Numbered from the stretch's first letter, positions 16,970 through 26,059 are shown. The stretch is 64,000 bases of DNA from Streptomyces sp. NBC_01485 (GCF_036227125.1 NZ_CP109435.1:7254001-7318000); one strand, 5' to 3'. Translations and numbers: made by a program. The notes: generated from the sequence alone by a model not told the origin.

Positions 16970-17662
16970 ATGCCACGAGTTCTGCTGATCGAGGACGACC
17001 GCGCCGTACGGGACGGCGTCGGCCTCGCGCTGCGCCGTCAGGGCCACGAGGTCGCCGCCGCCGAGACGGGCGAGGACGGTCTGCACCGGCTGCTCTCCTT
17101 CCGGCCGGACGTCGTGGTGCTGGACCTGATGCTGCCCGGCATGACCGGCCTGGACGTGTGCCGGCGGATGCGGGACCTGGACCAGACGCTGCCGATCATC
17201 ATGGCGACCGCGCGGGGAGATGACGAGGACATCGTTGTCGGACTCGAGGCGGGGGCCGACGACTACGTCGTCAAGCCCGTGCAGGCCAGGGTGCTCCAGG
17301 CCCGTATCCGCGCCGTCCTGCGCCGGGCGGCCGGCGCGCCCGCCGACGGCGGCATACCGAAGATCGACACCTACGGCGACCTCGCCATCGACCGCGCCGG
17401 ACTGTCCGTCGCCTGGCAGGGCACGCCGGTCGCCCTCGCCCCCTCCGAACTGCGGCTGCTGCTCACCCTGTCCGCCTCGCCCGGCCAGGTGTTCAGCAGA
17501 CAGCAACTCCTGGAAGCGGTCTGGCAGCACAGCTACCACGGCGACGCGCGGCTCGTGGACGCCTGCGTGAAACGGCTGCGCTCCAAGCTGGGCGAACCCC
17601 CGCGCGAGCCCCGGCACATCCAGACCGTGCGCGGCTTCGGCTACCGGTTCGCCGCCCGGTGA
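16970..17662 (+). CDS. OmpR/PhoB-family response regulator
   Basis: 230 aa. Receiver domain residues 1-112 with the acidic pair D9/D10, phosphoacceptor D52 (VVVLDLMLPG), T80 and K102 (DDYVVKPVQ); winged-helix DNA-binding domain from about 135 to the end, with ELRLLLTLSASPGQVFSRQQLLE and HIQTVRGFGYRF. ATG 16970 is the best start because the family begins PRVLLIEDD. It resembles the AfsQ1/CseB class of Streptomyces regulators, but I cannot assign an ortholog. Its stop overlaps the kinase start, so the pair is translationally coupled. Confidence 0.93.
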   Translation: MPRVLLIEDDRAVRDGVGLALRRQGHEVAAAETGEDGLHRLLSFRPDVVVLDLMLPGMTGLDVCRRMRDLDQTLPIIMATARGDDEDIVVGLEAGADDYVVKPVQARVLQARIRAVLRRAAGAPADGGIPKIDTYGDLAIDRAGLSVAWQGTPVALAPSELRLLLTLSASPGQVFSRQQLLEAVWQHSYHGDARLVDACVKRLRSKLGEPPREPRHIQTVRGFGYRFAAR

Positions 17663-19173
17663 GAGCCCTCGGAACCCGTTTCCGCGCACACCGGCTGCGC
17701 GGCCTGCGCGTGCGGTTGGTGGTGGCGTTCGCGCTGGTCGCCGCCGTCACCGCGACGACCACCGGCGCGCTCACCTTCCGGGAGGCGCGCACCGGAGTGC
17801 TCCAGCAGAGCCAGGACACCGTGATCAAACTGCTGCGCACCCAGGTGACCCGGCTGGCCCCCGAACTCTCCTTCCCGCCGGACGAAGCCGAACTGCGGCG
17901 GTTCGCGGTCGACGTGGCACGCACCGAACAGTCGGGCACCTGGCGGGTGTTGGTCGTCTACCGCACGCTGGAGGCCACCTCCGTGCCCGGCGACCGGTTC
18001 GAGGAGCTGACGCCCGCCCTGCGCGAGGCCGTCGACTCCAGGTCGGCCACCGTCTTCCAGCGGGTCAACCGCGCCGACCACACGGCTCTCCTCGTCGGCA
18101 TGTCGGTCGCCTTCGCCTCCTCCGCCTCCTCCGCCTCCTCCTCGGGCGTCGGATCCCTCACCGGTGTGAAGGTGTTCCTGACGGTGCCTCAGACCACCGA
18201 ACAGGCCTACGTCGACGCCCTGGTGACCGCCGTGGAGCGGGCCGCCGTCCCCGCACTGGTCCTCGCCGTCCTGCTCGCGCTGCTCGCCGCCCGAGGGGTG
18301 CTGCGGCCGGTGCGCGCGCTGCGCAACGCCACCCGCAGCATCGCCGAAGGCCGGCTGGACACCCGGCTCGCCGTCGACGGCTCCGACGAACTCGCCGAGC
18401 TGTCCCACACGTTCAACGAGACGGCCGCCGCGCTGGAGGAGTCGGTGGCCGAACTGCGCGGCATGGAGGCCCGGGCCCGCCGTTTCGCCGCCGACGTCTC
18501 GCACGAGCTGCGCACCCCGCTGGCCGCCATGTCGGCCGTCACCGACGTCCTCGACGAGGACGCCGCCCACCTCGACCCGGACACCGCCACCGCGGTCCGG
18601 CTGATCAGCGAGGAGACCGTGAAACTGGCCCGGCTGGTCGACGACCTGATGGAGATCTCCCGCTTCGACGCGGGCGCGGCGGTGCTGCACCTGGACGAGA
18701 TCGACCTCGCCGAGTCCCTCCGCCGCACCCTCGCCTCCCGTGGCTGGAGCGATACGGTGGACGCCCTGCTGCCGGCGCCGGACGAGCTGCGCGGCCGGGT
18801 CGACCCGCGCCGCCTCGACGTCGTCGTCGCCAACCTGGTCGGCAACGCCCTGCGGCACGGCGCCCGGCCGGTGACGGTGCGCCTGTCCGAGGGCGAGGGG
18901 CCCGGCGGCGGGCGGTGGGCGGTCATCGAGGTGCTGGACAGCGGGCCCGGCATCCCCGACAACGTGCTGCCCCATGTCTTCGAACGCTTCTACAAGTCGG
19001 ACGCGGCCCGGTCCCGGACCGAGGGCAGCGGGCTGGGACTGGCGATCACCGAGGAGAACGTCCGGATGCACGGCGGCACCGTCCGGGCGGCGAACCGGCC
19101 GGCGCGCGGCGCCGTCTTCACCGTCCGACTCCCGCTGCGGCGGGACGAGTCGGCAGAGGAGGAGCGACCGTGA
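17659..19173 (+). CDS. Membrane sensor histidine kinase
   Basis: 504 aa from GTG 17659. Order: first membrane helix (18-38); an extracytoplasmic sensor of about 150 residues with a Ser/Ala stretch FASSASSASSSG (152-163); second helix (197-211); HAMP (213-265); HisKA with phosphoacceptor H282 (ADVSHELRTPLA); HATPase_c with NLVGNALRHGA, DSGPGIPD, FERFYKSD and GSGLGLAI. All catalytic boxes are present. It should autophosphorylate and pass the phosphate to D52 of the upstream regulator. The signal is unknown; the downstream lipoprotein gene, overlapping by GTGA, suggests envelope sensing. Confidence 0.94.
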   Translation: MRALGTRFRAHRLRGLRVRLVVAFALVAAVTATTTGALTFREARTGVLQQSQDTVIKLLRTQVTRLAPELSFPPDEAELRRFAVDVARTEQSGTWRVLVVYRTLEATSVPGDRFEELTPALREAVDSRSATVFQRVNRADHTALLVGMSVAFASSASSASSSGVGSLTGVKVFLTVPQTTEQAYVDALVTAVERAAVPALVLAVLLALLAARGVLRPVRALRNATRSIAEGRLDTRLAVDGSDELAELSHTFNETAAALEESVAELRGMEARARRFAADVSHELRTPLAAMSAVTDVLDEDAAHLDPDTATAVRLISEETVKLARLVDDLMEISRFDAGAAVLHLDEIDLAESLRRTLASRGWSDTVDALLPAPDELRGRVDPRRLDVVVANLVGNALRHGARPVTVRLSEGEGPGGGRWAVIEVLDSGPGIPDNVLPHVFERFYKSDAARSRTEGSGLGLAITEENVRMHGGTVRAANRPARGAVFTVRLPLRRDESAEEERP

Positions 19174-19727
19174 AGGCCGTACGCCGAGCCCTGCTGCTGT
19201 GTGTCCCGGCGCTGTGCGCGCTGGTCTCCTGTGGCATTCCCGCGACCGGTGTGGTGGAGGCGGGCGGCCCCGCCCACGGGATCGTGCCGACGGTACGGGT
19301 CTATCTCGTCGGCGGTGGCGGCGCCCTGGTCCCCGTCACCCGCAGGATCGCCGGACCGGTCGACGTCCAGTCGGCCGTGGAGGCGCTCCTGTCGGGCCCG
19401 ACGGACGAGGAACAGGTGAAGCGCCTGACCACGCTGGTGCCGCCGCCGACGCCGCCCCCGACCGTCGCCCCGAGCAGTCTCCTCGCCACCGAGGAACCGG
19501 AGCGGGCCGACGTGCGGGTGGACACGCGGGACGGCAAGGTGGCGATCCAACTGCTCTCCATCTCCGACGAGTTGACCGAACTCGCCGCAGCGCAGGTGAT
19601 CTGCACGGCCGTCGACGCCCGTCGCACCGTCGACCCGGGCGCCAAGACCGCGACGGTGACGGTGACGATCACGAACGCGGTCGGCCGGGGCGTCGAAGGA
19701 ACCGACGAGCGCTGCCCCGACCACTGA
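19170..19727 (+). CDS. Lipoprotein coupled to the two-component system (GerMN-like)
   Basis: 185 aa, starting at a GTG that overlaps the kinase stop. The N-terminus has a lipoprotein signal with lipobox ALVSC and then GIPATGVVEAGGPA. The body (VRVYLVGGGGALVPVTR, DVQSAVEALLSGPT, TVTVTITNAV) resembles the GerMN fold found in LpqB-like partners of two-component systems. A response-regulator/kinase/lipoprotein order is also known for mtrA-mtrB-lpqB and for afsQ and cse loci. It probably modulates signalling from the outer face of the membrane, but this is inferred from context. Confidence 0.84.
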   Translation: MKAVRRALLLCVPALCALVSCGIPATGVVEAGGPAHGIVPTVRVYLVGGGGALVPVTRRIAGPVDVQSAVEALLSGPTDEEQVKRLTTLVPPPTPPPTVAPSSLLATEEPERADVRVDTRDGKVAIQLLSISDELTELAAAQVICTAVDARRTVDPGAKTATVTVTITNAVGRGVEGTDERCPDH

Positions 19728-19953
19728 GCCGCGGCCGCCGCCCCCCGACCCGTGACCTCCGCCCTCTGACCCGGGTAATCAGGTTGCATGAGACGTTTCG
19801 TCTCGCTTGCGGTCGTCGACATGGCCAGTCGCCCCGCCCGCATACCCGTCCCTTGTTCTTCGCAGGGGATCCCGGCTTTCAGACCGGGCGGGAACGCGAT
19901 CCTCGGCCCGCAGGCGTGAAGCGCCGGAGATCACTGCGTCTGCGGGGTGACGC
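19728..19953. other. Non-coding stretch between lipoprotein gene and IS remnant
   Basis: 226 bp with no supported gene. Codon bias is absent and short stops occur in all frames. It probably belongs to the scar around the IS fragment. Confidence 0.5.
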
Positions 19954-20085
19954 TCAGGCCGGTCGCTTCTGGTTGTCGATGTAGTCCTTGACGATGCTCA
20001 GGTCGTGGTACTCCGGCCGTTCAGGCAGCAGTGCCGCGAATTGGTCCCAGAGCGGTTCGCTCGGCCATGACGGCAGTACAGGCAC
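19954..20085 (-). mobile_element. N-terminal scrap of an IS5-family transposase
   Basis: Reading from GTG 20085 gives 43 codons beginning VPVLPSWPSEPLWDQFAALL and PERP, the characteristic N-terminus of Streptomyces IS5-family transposases (about 270 residues when intact). The frame then runs EYHDLSIVKDYIDNQ and stops, so over 80 percent of the transposase, including the DDE residues, is missing. The element is dead. It sits between the lipoprotein and MMPL genes and marks an old insertion. Confidence 0.7.
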
Positions 20086-20141
20086 AGGTCTCCCCGGTGA
20101 TCACAGAGCGTCGCAACTCCGTGATCGCCAAGACCTGTGCC
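20081..20141. repeat. Long imperfect palindrome at the end of the IS remnant
   Basis: GGCACAGGTCT (20081-20091) pairs with AGACCTGTGCC (20131-20141), and inner segments around GTGATCACAGAG and CTCCGTGATC also pair, giving a large bulged hairpin directly before the transposase start. It probably belonged to the end of the element or its regulatory region. Confidence 0.6.
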
Positions 20142-20212
20142 CGCCCTGCTGTCGGGATGCCTCACTACGTCTATCCGCGCGACCTCTCACCAGGCCTGCT
20201 GTACGCATGAGT

Positions 20213-20251
20213 GAGGGCCCGTCAGCATCTCGTGGATGCCGACGGGCCCTC
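20213..20251. terminator. 17-bp hairpin terminator after the MMPL gene
   Basis: Arms GAGGGCCCGTCAGCATC and GATGCCGACGGGCCCTC pair with a single mismatch around a 5-nt loop. The hairpin begins 25 nt beyond the MMPL stop on the minus strand and shields it from the IS scar. Confidence 0.87.
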
Positions 20252-20275
20252 GGATCAAGGGAGTCGGGGCGGGCG

Positions 20276-22546
20276 TCAGACCGTCAGCCGCTCGCCCTCG
20301 TCGTCCCGGGCCGCCGGGGCGGTCGCCGCCTCCGGCGACTCGTCGTGGGTGAGGTCGGGCAGCCGGTGCAGCCACTTCGGCAGGTACCAGTTGCGCTCGC
20401 CGAGCAGCGCCATCACGGCCGGGAGCAGCACGCCCCGGATGATCGTCGCGTCGATCAGGACCGCAGCGGCCAGACCCACGCCCATCTGCTTCATGGACTG
20501 CATGGACAGCGTCCCGAAGATCGCGAACACGGCGACCATGATGACCGCGGCGCTGGTGACCACACCCGCCGTGGTGACCACACCGTGGTGGATGGCCTCG
20601 TTCGTCGTACGGCCCCGCAGTCGCGCCTCGCGGATCCGGGAGACGACGAACACGTGGTAGTCCATCGACAGGCCGAACAGGATCACGAAGAGGAACAGCG
20701 GCAGCCAGGTGATGATCGCGCCGACGCCCTCCGCGCCCACCAGCGAAGCGCCCCAGCCGTGCTGGAAGACGGCCACGAGGATGCCGTAAGCAGCGCCCAC
20801 GGACAGCAGGTTGAGGACGATCGAGGTGATCGCGATCGTCAGCGACCGGAAGGACAGCAGCATCAGCAGGAAGGCGAAGACCACGACGAACACGAAGACG
20901 GGGGCGACGGCTCCGCCCAGCTGGTCGTTGAAGTCCTTCGAACCGGCCACCTGTCCGGTGATCGGCGCCTGGACGCCGTCGACCTTGCCGAGCGTGGCCG
21001 GCCGCACCTCGTCGCGCAGCTTGTCCAGGCTCGCGCCCGCCTTGTCCAGGTCGGAGCCGCCGACCAGCGGGACGTACACGTAGGCGATGTTCTGCGCGTC
21101 GTGCAGCTTGATCTCGACGGGGCCGCGGGAGGCGCCCGAGCTGACCGCCTGCTCCTTGAACCGCTGGAGCGCCGCCTTCACTTCGGCGGAGTTGATGTCG
21201 TCGGCCTTGACGATCACCTCGGCCGGGTCGGAACCGCCCGGGAAGGCGTCGTTGACCCGGTTGTAGGTCTGCACGATGGGCAGCGAGTCGCCGAACTCCT
21301 GGTCCAGGGTGAGGTTCTGGGTCTTCATGCCGACCGCCGGAGCGGCGATCGCGAGCAGTGCGCCGGCCGCGACGACGACCGCGACGGCGGGCCTGGCGAG
21401 GACGACCTTCAGGACGGCGCTCCAGAACCGGCTGCCCTCCTCGGCCTGCCGACCGTTGCCCTTCTTACGGCGCTTGTCGGGGTGCAGGAACGGGATCCGC
21501 CCCTTCTCGACCCGCTCGCCGAGCAGCGACAGCAGGGCGGGGAGGACGGTCACCGAACCGACCATGGCGACCGCGACGACCATCAGGGAGGCCAGGCCCA
21601 TCGCCTGGAAGGTGGCGAGCCCGGTGAACAGCATGCCCGCCATCGCCACGCACACGGTGACACCGGAGACGACCACGGCCCGGCCGCTGGTCGCCGCGGC
21701 GATCCGCAGAGCGGTCTCCGGGTCCCGTCCGGCCGCCCGCTCCTCGCGCTCCCGGCGCAGGTAGAACAGGCAGTAGTCGACGCCCACGGCCAGCCCGACC
21801 AGCAGCATCACGGAACTCGCGCTGTCGTCCATCGGCTGGATGTGGCTGACGATGCCCATCAGGCCCATCGTCGCCATGATCGCGGTGATCGCGAGCGCCA
21901 CCGGCAGCAGCGCCGCCACCACCGCGCCGAAGGCGATCAGCAGGATGCCCAGCGCGACCGGCAGGGCGGAGTACTCGGCCTTCTGGAAGTCGTCGCCGAA
22001 CGCGTCGTCGAACGTCTTCGTCATGCTGGCGCCGCCGATCTCCTCGATCCGCAGCGAGGAGTGGTCCTTCCCGACGCCCTCGACGGCCTTGAGCACCGGC
22101 TCGACCCGGTCGCCCGCCGTCTCGGAGTCGCCCCGCATGTCGAACTGGACGAGGACGCTGCGGCCGTCCTTGGAGATCGTGTTCGTGTCGTACGGCGAGG
22201 TCACGTCGGTGACCCTGCCCGTCCCGTCGACGGCCTTGACGACCGCGGCGACGGCGTCCTTGAACTCGGCGTCCGTGGCCTTGAGGGAACCGTCCTTCGA
22301 CTGGATGAGGACGCTCTCGCTGGCCGGCTCGTCGATCCCGGCGTCCTCGACGATCTGTGCGGCCGTGTGGGTCTCGCCCGAGAGCTGGTCGCTGTCCTTG
22401 ACCATGACGGTGCCCGCCGCCGAGCCGATGCCCATGGCCAGGACGACGAACAGCACCCATATACCGACGGCGGCCCATCGGTGCCGGGCGCTCCAGCCGC
22501 CGGCCCGCGCGGCGATGCCCCGCACCTTGGTGTCTTGGTTCCCCAT
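20276..22546 (-). CDS. MMPL/RND-family membrane transporter
   Basis: 756 aa from ATG 22546, with GAGGGGGCAAG upstream. Architecture: a first membrane helix (WAAVGIWVLFVVLAMGIGSA), a large extracellular loop with repeats (SVLIQSKDG, VTSPYDTNTIS), a five-helix bundle (ALPVALGILLIAFGAVVAALLP, MLLVGLAVGVDYCLFYLRR, TVCVAMAGMLFTGLATFQ), a second extracellular loop, and a second bundle with GLSMDYHVFVVSRIREARLRG. This is the two-fold repeat of actinobacterial MMPL exporters of lipids or hydrophobic compounds, driven by proton motive force. The conserved GxDYxxF-type and SMDYHVF motifs are intact. No substrate or neighbouring regulator gene is evident. Confidence 0.92.
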   Translation of the reverse strand: MGNQDTKVRGIAARAGGWSARHRWAAVGIWVLFVVLAMGIGSAAGTVMVKDSDQLSGETHTAAQIVEDAGIDEPASESVLIQSKDGSLKATDAEFKDAVAAVVKAVDGTGRVTDVTSPYDTNTISKDGRSVLVQFDMRGDSETAGDRVEPVLKAVEGVGKDHSSLRIEEIGGASMTKTFDDAFGDDFQKAEYSALPVALGILLIAFGAVVAALLPVALAITAIMATMGLMGIVSHIQPMDDSASSVMLLVGLAVGVDYCLFYLRREREERAAGRDPETALRIAAATSGRAVVVSGVTVCVAMAGMLFTGLATFQAMGLASLMVVAVAMVGSVTVLPALLSLLGERVEKGRIPFLHPDKRRKKGNGRQAEEGSRFWSAVLKVVLARPAVAVVVAAGALLAIAAPAVGMKTQNLTLDQEFGDSLPIVQTYNRVNDAFPGGSDPAEVIVKADDINSAEVKAALQRFKEQAVSSGASRGPVEIKLHDAQNIAYVYVPLVGGSDLDKAGASLDKLRDEVRPATLGKVDGVQAPITGQVAGSKDFNDQLGGAVAPVFVFVVVFAFLLMLLSFRSLTIAITSIVLNLLSVGAAYGILVAVFQHGWGASLVGAEGVGAIITWLPLFLFVILFGLSMDYHVFVVSRIREARLRGRTTNEAIHHGVVTTAGVVTSAAVIMVAVFAIFGTLSMQSMKQMGVGLAAAVLIDATIIRGVLLPAVMALLGERNWYLPKWLHRLPDLTHDESPEAATAPAARDDEGERLTV

Positions 22547-22949
22547 GACGGGCTTGCCCCCTCGAAATGCGGTGACAACCCGTGCCGCCACCTTCTGATT
22601 CGAAGGTATGCGCTGGATAAGGCCATCTCGTCGTGCTGCCCGGTGACGTCCCGCACTCCCGACTCCTCCGGTCGGACTGCGTCGTCTCATTGCTGGGGAG
22701 GACGGCGGCCCCTTACATCTATCCGGCGATCTCGGGGGTGGTGGTCAGGGTGAAGGTCGCACGGACGTTCGTGCTGAGGTCGGATGCAAGGTTGTGGAGG
22801 TTTGTCGAAACACGTCGCGGACTTGTGGAGAAGTGCGTCGGTCGCCGATCCGAGGTTGATCCGCGCCCCGCCGTCGGCCAGAGTTTCCCGCCCGGCCCCC
22901 ACGCCGGCTGCGGCCGTCGTGCCCACCCCCACGGGGCACGACGGCCGAT
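22547..22949. other. Divergent intergenic region between MMPL and DUF1697 genes
   Basis: About 400 bp with no convincing gene; open frames here lack family similarity and conserved codon bias. CCTTCTGATTCGAAGG (22591-22606), a 5-bp inverted repeat with a 6-nt spacer, lies 45 nt upstream of the MMPL start and could be an operator. Confidence 0.45.
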
Positions 22950-22961
22950 TAGGGTGTGCGG
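22950..22961 (+). promoter_or_regulatory. -10 box for a probable leaderless transcript
   Basis: TAGGGT (22950-22955) lies 6 nt before ATG 22962, and no ribosome-binding site precedes the ATG. This spacing puts the transcription start at the A of the start codon. No good -35 box was seen. Confidence 0.5.
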
Positions 22962-23510
22962 ATGACGACGACGTACGCGGCCCTGTTGCGCGGCATCAAC
23001 GTGGGCGGCAGCAAGAAGCTCCCGATGGCCGAACTGCGCACCCTGCTGGCGGGGCTCGACCTCGGCGACGTGCGCACCTACCTCCAGAGCGGCCAGGCCG
23101 TCTTCACCTCCGGCCACGGCGACGAGGAGAGTCTCGCCGCAGAGATCGGGGCGGCGATCGAGAAGCACTTCGGCTTCGCCGCCGACGTCATCGTGCGCGA
23201 CCACGCCTTTCTGAAGGCGGTTGCCGACAACTGTCCGTTCCCGGCAGCCGAGTTGGAGGCCAGGCAACTCCACGTCACCTACTTCTCCGCCCCCGTCGAC
23301 GAGGAGCGCTACGCGGGCATCGACCGGGACGCCCACCTCCCAGAGGAGTTCCGCCTGGGCGACCGCGTCCTGTACCTGTACGCCCCCGACGGCCTCGGCC
23401 GTTCCAAACTCGCCGAGCAACTGTCCAAGCCCCGCGTCAACAAGGGCCTCATCGCCACGACCCGGAACTGGAACACCGTCGTCAAACTGGTGGAGATGAC
23501 ACAGGCGTGA
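22962..23510 (+). CDS. DUF1697 family protein
   Basis: 182 aa. It begins TTTYAALLRGINVGGSKKLPM and contains LRTLLAGLDLGDVRTYLQSG, VIVRDHAFLKAV, and the terminal PRVNKGLIATTRNWNTVVKL; all are hallmarks of DUF1697 (YP_DUF1697-like) cytoplasmic proteins, whose function is not established. It is a single gene with a leaderless-type promoter. GTG 22956 is an in-frame alternative start. The length is the family norm. Confidence 0.88.
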   Translation: MTTTYAALLRGINVGGSKKLPMAELRTLLAGLDLGDVRTYLQSGQAVFTSGHGDEESLAAEIGAAIEKHFGFAADVIVRDHAFLKAVADNCPFPAAELEARQLHVTYFSAPVDEERYAGIDRDAHLPEEFRLGDRVLYLYAPDGLGRSKLAEQLSKPRVNKGLIATTRNWNTVVKLVEMTQA

Positions 23511-23584
23511 CACACGCCTGCGCGAGGCCCGGCCCATGCGTCACATCGTCGTCGGGGCCGACCGCAGCCGAGCGCCCCCGTCGC

Positions 23585-24343
23585 TCACGCGCCCACAGCC
23601 GCCAGCGCCGGCATCCGGGCCGTGTCGTAGCGGTCCAGCAGGAGCCGGGCCACCTCCGGGGCCGGGCCCAGCACGTCGGCCAGGACGTCCGCCTCGGCCG
23701 CGCCGCGTGCGATGCGGTCCGGGAGGAAGCCGGGGGCCAGGACGTACGGGGCGACGGCGACCCGGGCGCAGCCCAGGGCCCGCAGTTCGCGGACCGCGTC
23801 CTCGGTGCGGGGCAGAGACGCGGAGGCGAACGCGGGCCGCACGGCACACCAACCGGTGCGCCGCCACTCCCGCGCGATTTCTGCGATCACCGCGATCGCC
23901 TCCGGGTCCGTGGACCCCGCCGAGGCCAGCACGACCCCGGTCGAGGACCTGTCGGCGGGCGTCAACCCCGCCTCGTACAACCGCCGTTCGAGGGCGGTGA
24001 GCAGCAGCGGCGCGGGGCCGAGCACCTCGGCCTGCCTGATCCGCAACTGCGCGGGCGCCTCCCGCAGGACCGCCGGGATGTCCGCCTTCGCGTGGAACGC
24101 GCGGGTCAGCAGCAGCGGCAGCGCCACGACGTCACGGACGCCCTCCGCCGCCAGCGACTCCAGCACCCCGTGCACGGAAGGGATGTTGAAGTCCAGGAAA
24201 CCCGTCTCCACGCGCACCCCCGGCCGCAGCGACCGTACCCGCCGCACCAGGGCGTGGACGGTCGCGGCGTGCCGCGGATCGCGGCTGCCGTGGGCGATGA
24301 CCACGAGGACGGGGCGAGAGGGTTTCCTGTGCTGGGGATACAT
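23585..24343 (-). CDS. Sirohydrochlorin chelatase-like protein (CbiX/SirB type)
   Basis: 252 aa, ATG 24343. Two chelatase half-domains are visible: VLVVIAHGSRDPRHA with the metal-binding H18, and LLTRAFHAKADIP with a second His; the C-terminal half begins TGVVLASAGSTDPEA. The family inserts Fe or Co into sirohydrochlorin, and iron insertion gives siroheme, the cofactor of the sulfite reductase at the head of this gene block. It is 11 nt downstream of the ABC permease, so it is probably the last gene of the sulfur operon and secures cofactor supply. The metal choice is inferred from context. Confidence 0.86.
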   Translation of the reverse strand: MYPQHRKPSRPVLVVIAHGSRDPRHAATVHALVRRVRSLRPGVRVETGFLDFNIPSVHGVLESLAAEGVRDVVALPLLLTRAFHAKADIPAVLREAPAQLRIRQAEVLGPAPLLLTALERRLYEAGLTPADRSSTGVVLASAGSTDPEAIAVIAEIAREWRRTGWCAVRPAFASASLPRTEDAVRELRALGCARVAVAPYVLAPGFLPDRIARGAAEADVLADVLGPAPEVARLLLDRYDTARMPALAAVGA

Positions 24344-24354
24344 GGGAGTTCGGC

Positions 24355-25236
24355 TCAGCCCTTCACCAGCAGACCGCGGCTGCGCAGCACCCATCGCTCC
24401 AGCGGGCTGAAGATCAGCAGGTCGATGGCGATGCCGACGAACAGGATGAGCAGGATCGCCTCGAACACCATCGACATGTCACTGGCGTTGCGGCCGTTCT
24501 CCAGCAACTGGCCGAGCCCGACGCCGAGATCGGGGAACGACGCGATGATCTCCGCCGCCATCAGCGAGCGCCACGAGAACGCCCACCCCTGCTTCAGCCC
24601 CGCCACATAGCCCGGCAGCGCGGCCGGCAGCGTGATGTAGACGGTTCCCTTCAGCCCCGTCGCCCCCATCGTGCGGCCCGCCCGCAGGAACAGCGGCGGC
24701 ACCTGGTCGACGCCCGACACCAGCCCGTTGGCGATGGACGGCACCGCGCCGAGCAGGATCACCGTGTACATCATCGAGTTGTTCAGACCCAGCCACAGCA
24801 CGGCCGGCGGCACCCACGCCACCGACGGCAGCGACTGCAGACCCGACAGGATCGGCCCGATCGCCGCCCGCACGAACTTCACCCGCGCCACCAGCAGACC
24901 CAGCGGGGTGCCGATCGCCAGGGCGAAGAGGAAGCCGAGCAGACCGCGCGAGACGCTGGTCCAGATGTAGCCGAGCAGCTTGCCCTCGAGCCACGCCTCC
25001 TGGAGCGTGCGCCAGACGTCCAGCGGCGACACCAGCTTGGTCGGGTCGGCGACGACCTTGAAGGTGATCTGCCAGACGGCCAGCAGCAGCGCGATCGCGA
25101 CGATCGGCGGCAGGATCTTGTCGACGAAGGTCCGGCGGAAGGGCGTACGAACGGCTGGCGCGACCACGTCCAGCGCGTCGAGACCGGCCTCGACGCTTCC
25201 CGAGTCCTGGACGGACTTCGTCTCAGTGCTGGCCAT
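24355..25236 (-). CDS. ssuC: Sulfonate/sulfur ABC transporter permease (SsuC type)
   Basis: 293 aa from ATG 25236 (GGGGAG upstream; the frame is open to 25254). About six membrane helices, starting DKILPPIVAIALLLAVWQITF, with the inner-membrane signature GLKGTVYITLPAALPGYVAGLKQGWAFSW that contacts the ATPase. SsuC/TauC/NrtB permeases import alkanesulfonates, taurine or nitrate. The start overlaps the ATPase gene by 14 nt. Sulfonate import is preferred because of the flanking cys genes; no desulfonating monooxygenase is encoded in the window, so sulfate-ester or other organosulfur import is also possible. Confidence 0.85.
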   Translation of the reverse strand: MASTETKSVQDSGSVEAGLDALDVVAPAVRTPFRRTFVDKILPPIVAIALLLAVWQITFKVVADPTKLVSPLDVWRTLQEAWLEGKLLGYIWTSVSRGLLGFLFALAIGTPLGLLVARVKFVRAAIGPILSGLQSLPSVAWVPPAVLWLGLNNSMMYTVILLGAVPSIANGLVSGVDQVPPLFLRAGRTMGATGLKGTVYITLPAALPGYVAGLKQGWAFSWRSLMAAEIIASFPDLGVGLGQLLENGRNASDMSMVFEAILLILFVGIAIDLLIFSPLERWVLRSRGLLVKG

Positions 25237-26011
25237 GACGGCGGATCTCCCCACGCAGGACTTCGGTGATCTCGATGGACAGTTCCGCCACGGGGGCGTC
25301 CTCGATCCGGCGCGGCTGCGGGATGTCCACCGTCCACTCGCGCGCCACCCGGCCGGGCCGGGAGGACAGCAGGACGACCCGCTGGGCGAGCCGTACCGCC
25401 TCGCGCACGTTGTGCGTGACGAACAGGACGGACAGCCCCGTCTCCGCCCAGATCCGGGTCAGCTCGTCGTGCAGCACGTCCCGCGTGATGGCGTCCAGCG
25501 CCGCGAACGGCTCGTCCATCAGCAGCAGTTGGCTCTCCTGCGCGAGGGCGCGGGCCATCGCCACCCGCTGGCGCATACCGCCGGACAGTTCGTGGACGCG
25601 CTTGCCGTACGCGCCCTTCAGCCGGACCAGTTCGAGCAGCTCCTCGGCCTTGCCGCGCCGCTCGGTCTTCGCGACTCCCCTGAGTTTCAGGGCGAGTTCG
25701 ATGTTCTTGCCCGCGGTCAGCCACGGGAAGAGGGCGTGCTCCTGGAACATCAGCGCCGCGCGGCCGTTGGTCGTGATGGAGCCGGCGGTGGGCTCGTCGA
25801 GCCCCGCCACCAGGTTCAGCAGCGTGGACTTGCCGCAGCCTGAGGCCCCCAGGAGGGTGACGAACTCGCCGGGAGCGACATCGAGGGTGATGTCGTCCAG
25901 GACGAGCTGCTGCCCGCCCGGTCCGGCGAAGGACTTCGAGACGTGCTCAAGACGTGCCGCGTACTCCACGGACTCGGTGGTCTCTGCGGCCTTGGCGAGG
26001 GTCGTGGCCAT
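25223..26011 (-). CDS. ssuB: Sulfonate/sulfur ABC transporter ATPase (SsuB type)
   Basis: 262 aa. ATG 26011 has an excellent AGGAGGTGA ribosome-binding site. Walker A GASGCGKST, Q-loop MFQEHALFPW, signature LSGGMRQRVAMARAL, Walker B LLLMDEPFAALD, and H-loop FVTHNVREA are all present. The FPWLTAGKNI segment and the compact C-terminus are typical of the SsuB/TauB/NrtD subfamily. It energises the adjacent permease for uptake of a sulfur compound. Confidence 0.9.
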   Translation of the reverse strand: MATTLAKAAETTESVEYAARLEHVSKSFAGPGGQQLVLDDITLDVAPGEFVTLLGASGCGKSTLLNLVAGLDEPTAGSITTNGRAALMFQEHALFPWLTAGKNIELALKLRGVAKTERRGKAEELLELVRLKGAYGKRVHELSGGMRQRVAMARALAQESQLLLMDEPFAALDAITRDVLHDELTRIWAETGLSVLFVTHNVREAVRLAQRVVLLSSRPGRVAREWTVDIPQPRRIEDAPVAELSIEITEVLRGEIRRHGQH

Positions 26012-26059
26012 GGTCGTCACCTCCTGGGAACTCATCGGACTCCGGTCGTCGGACTTCGG

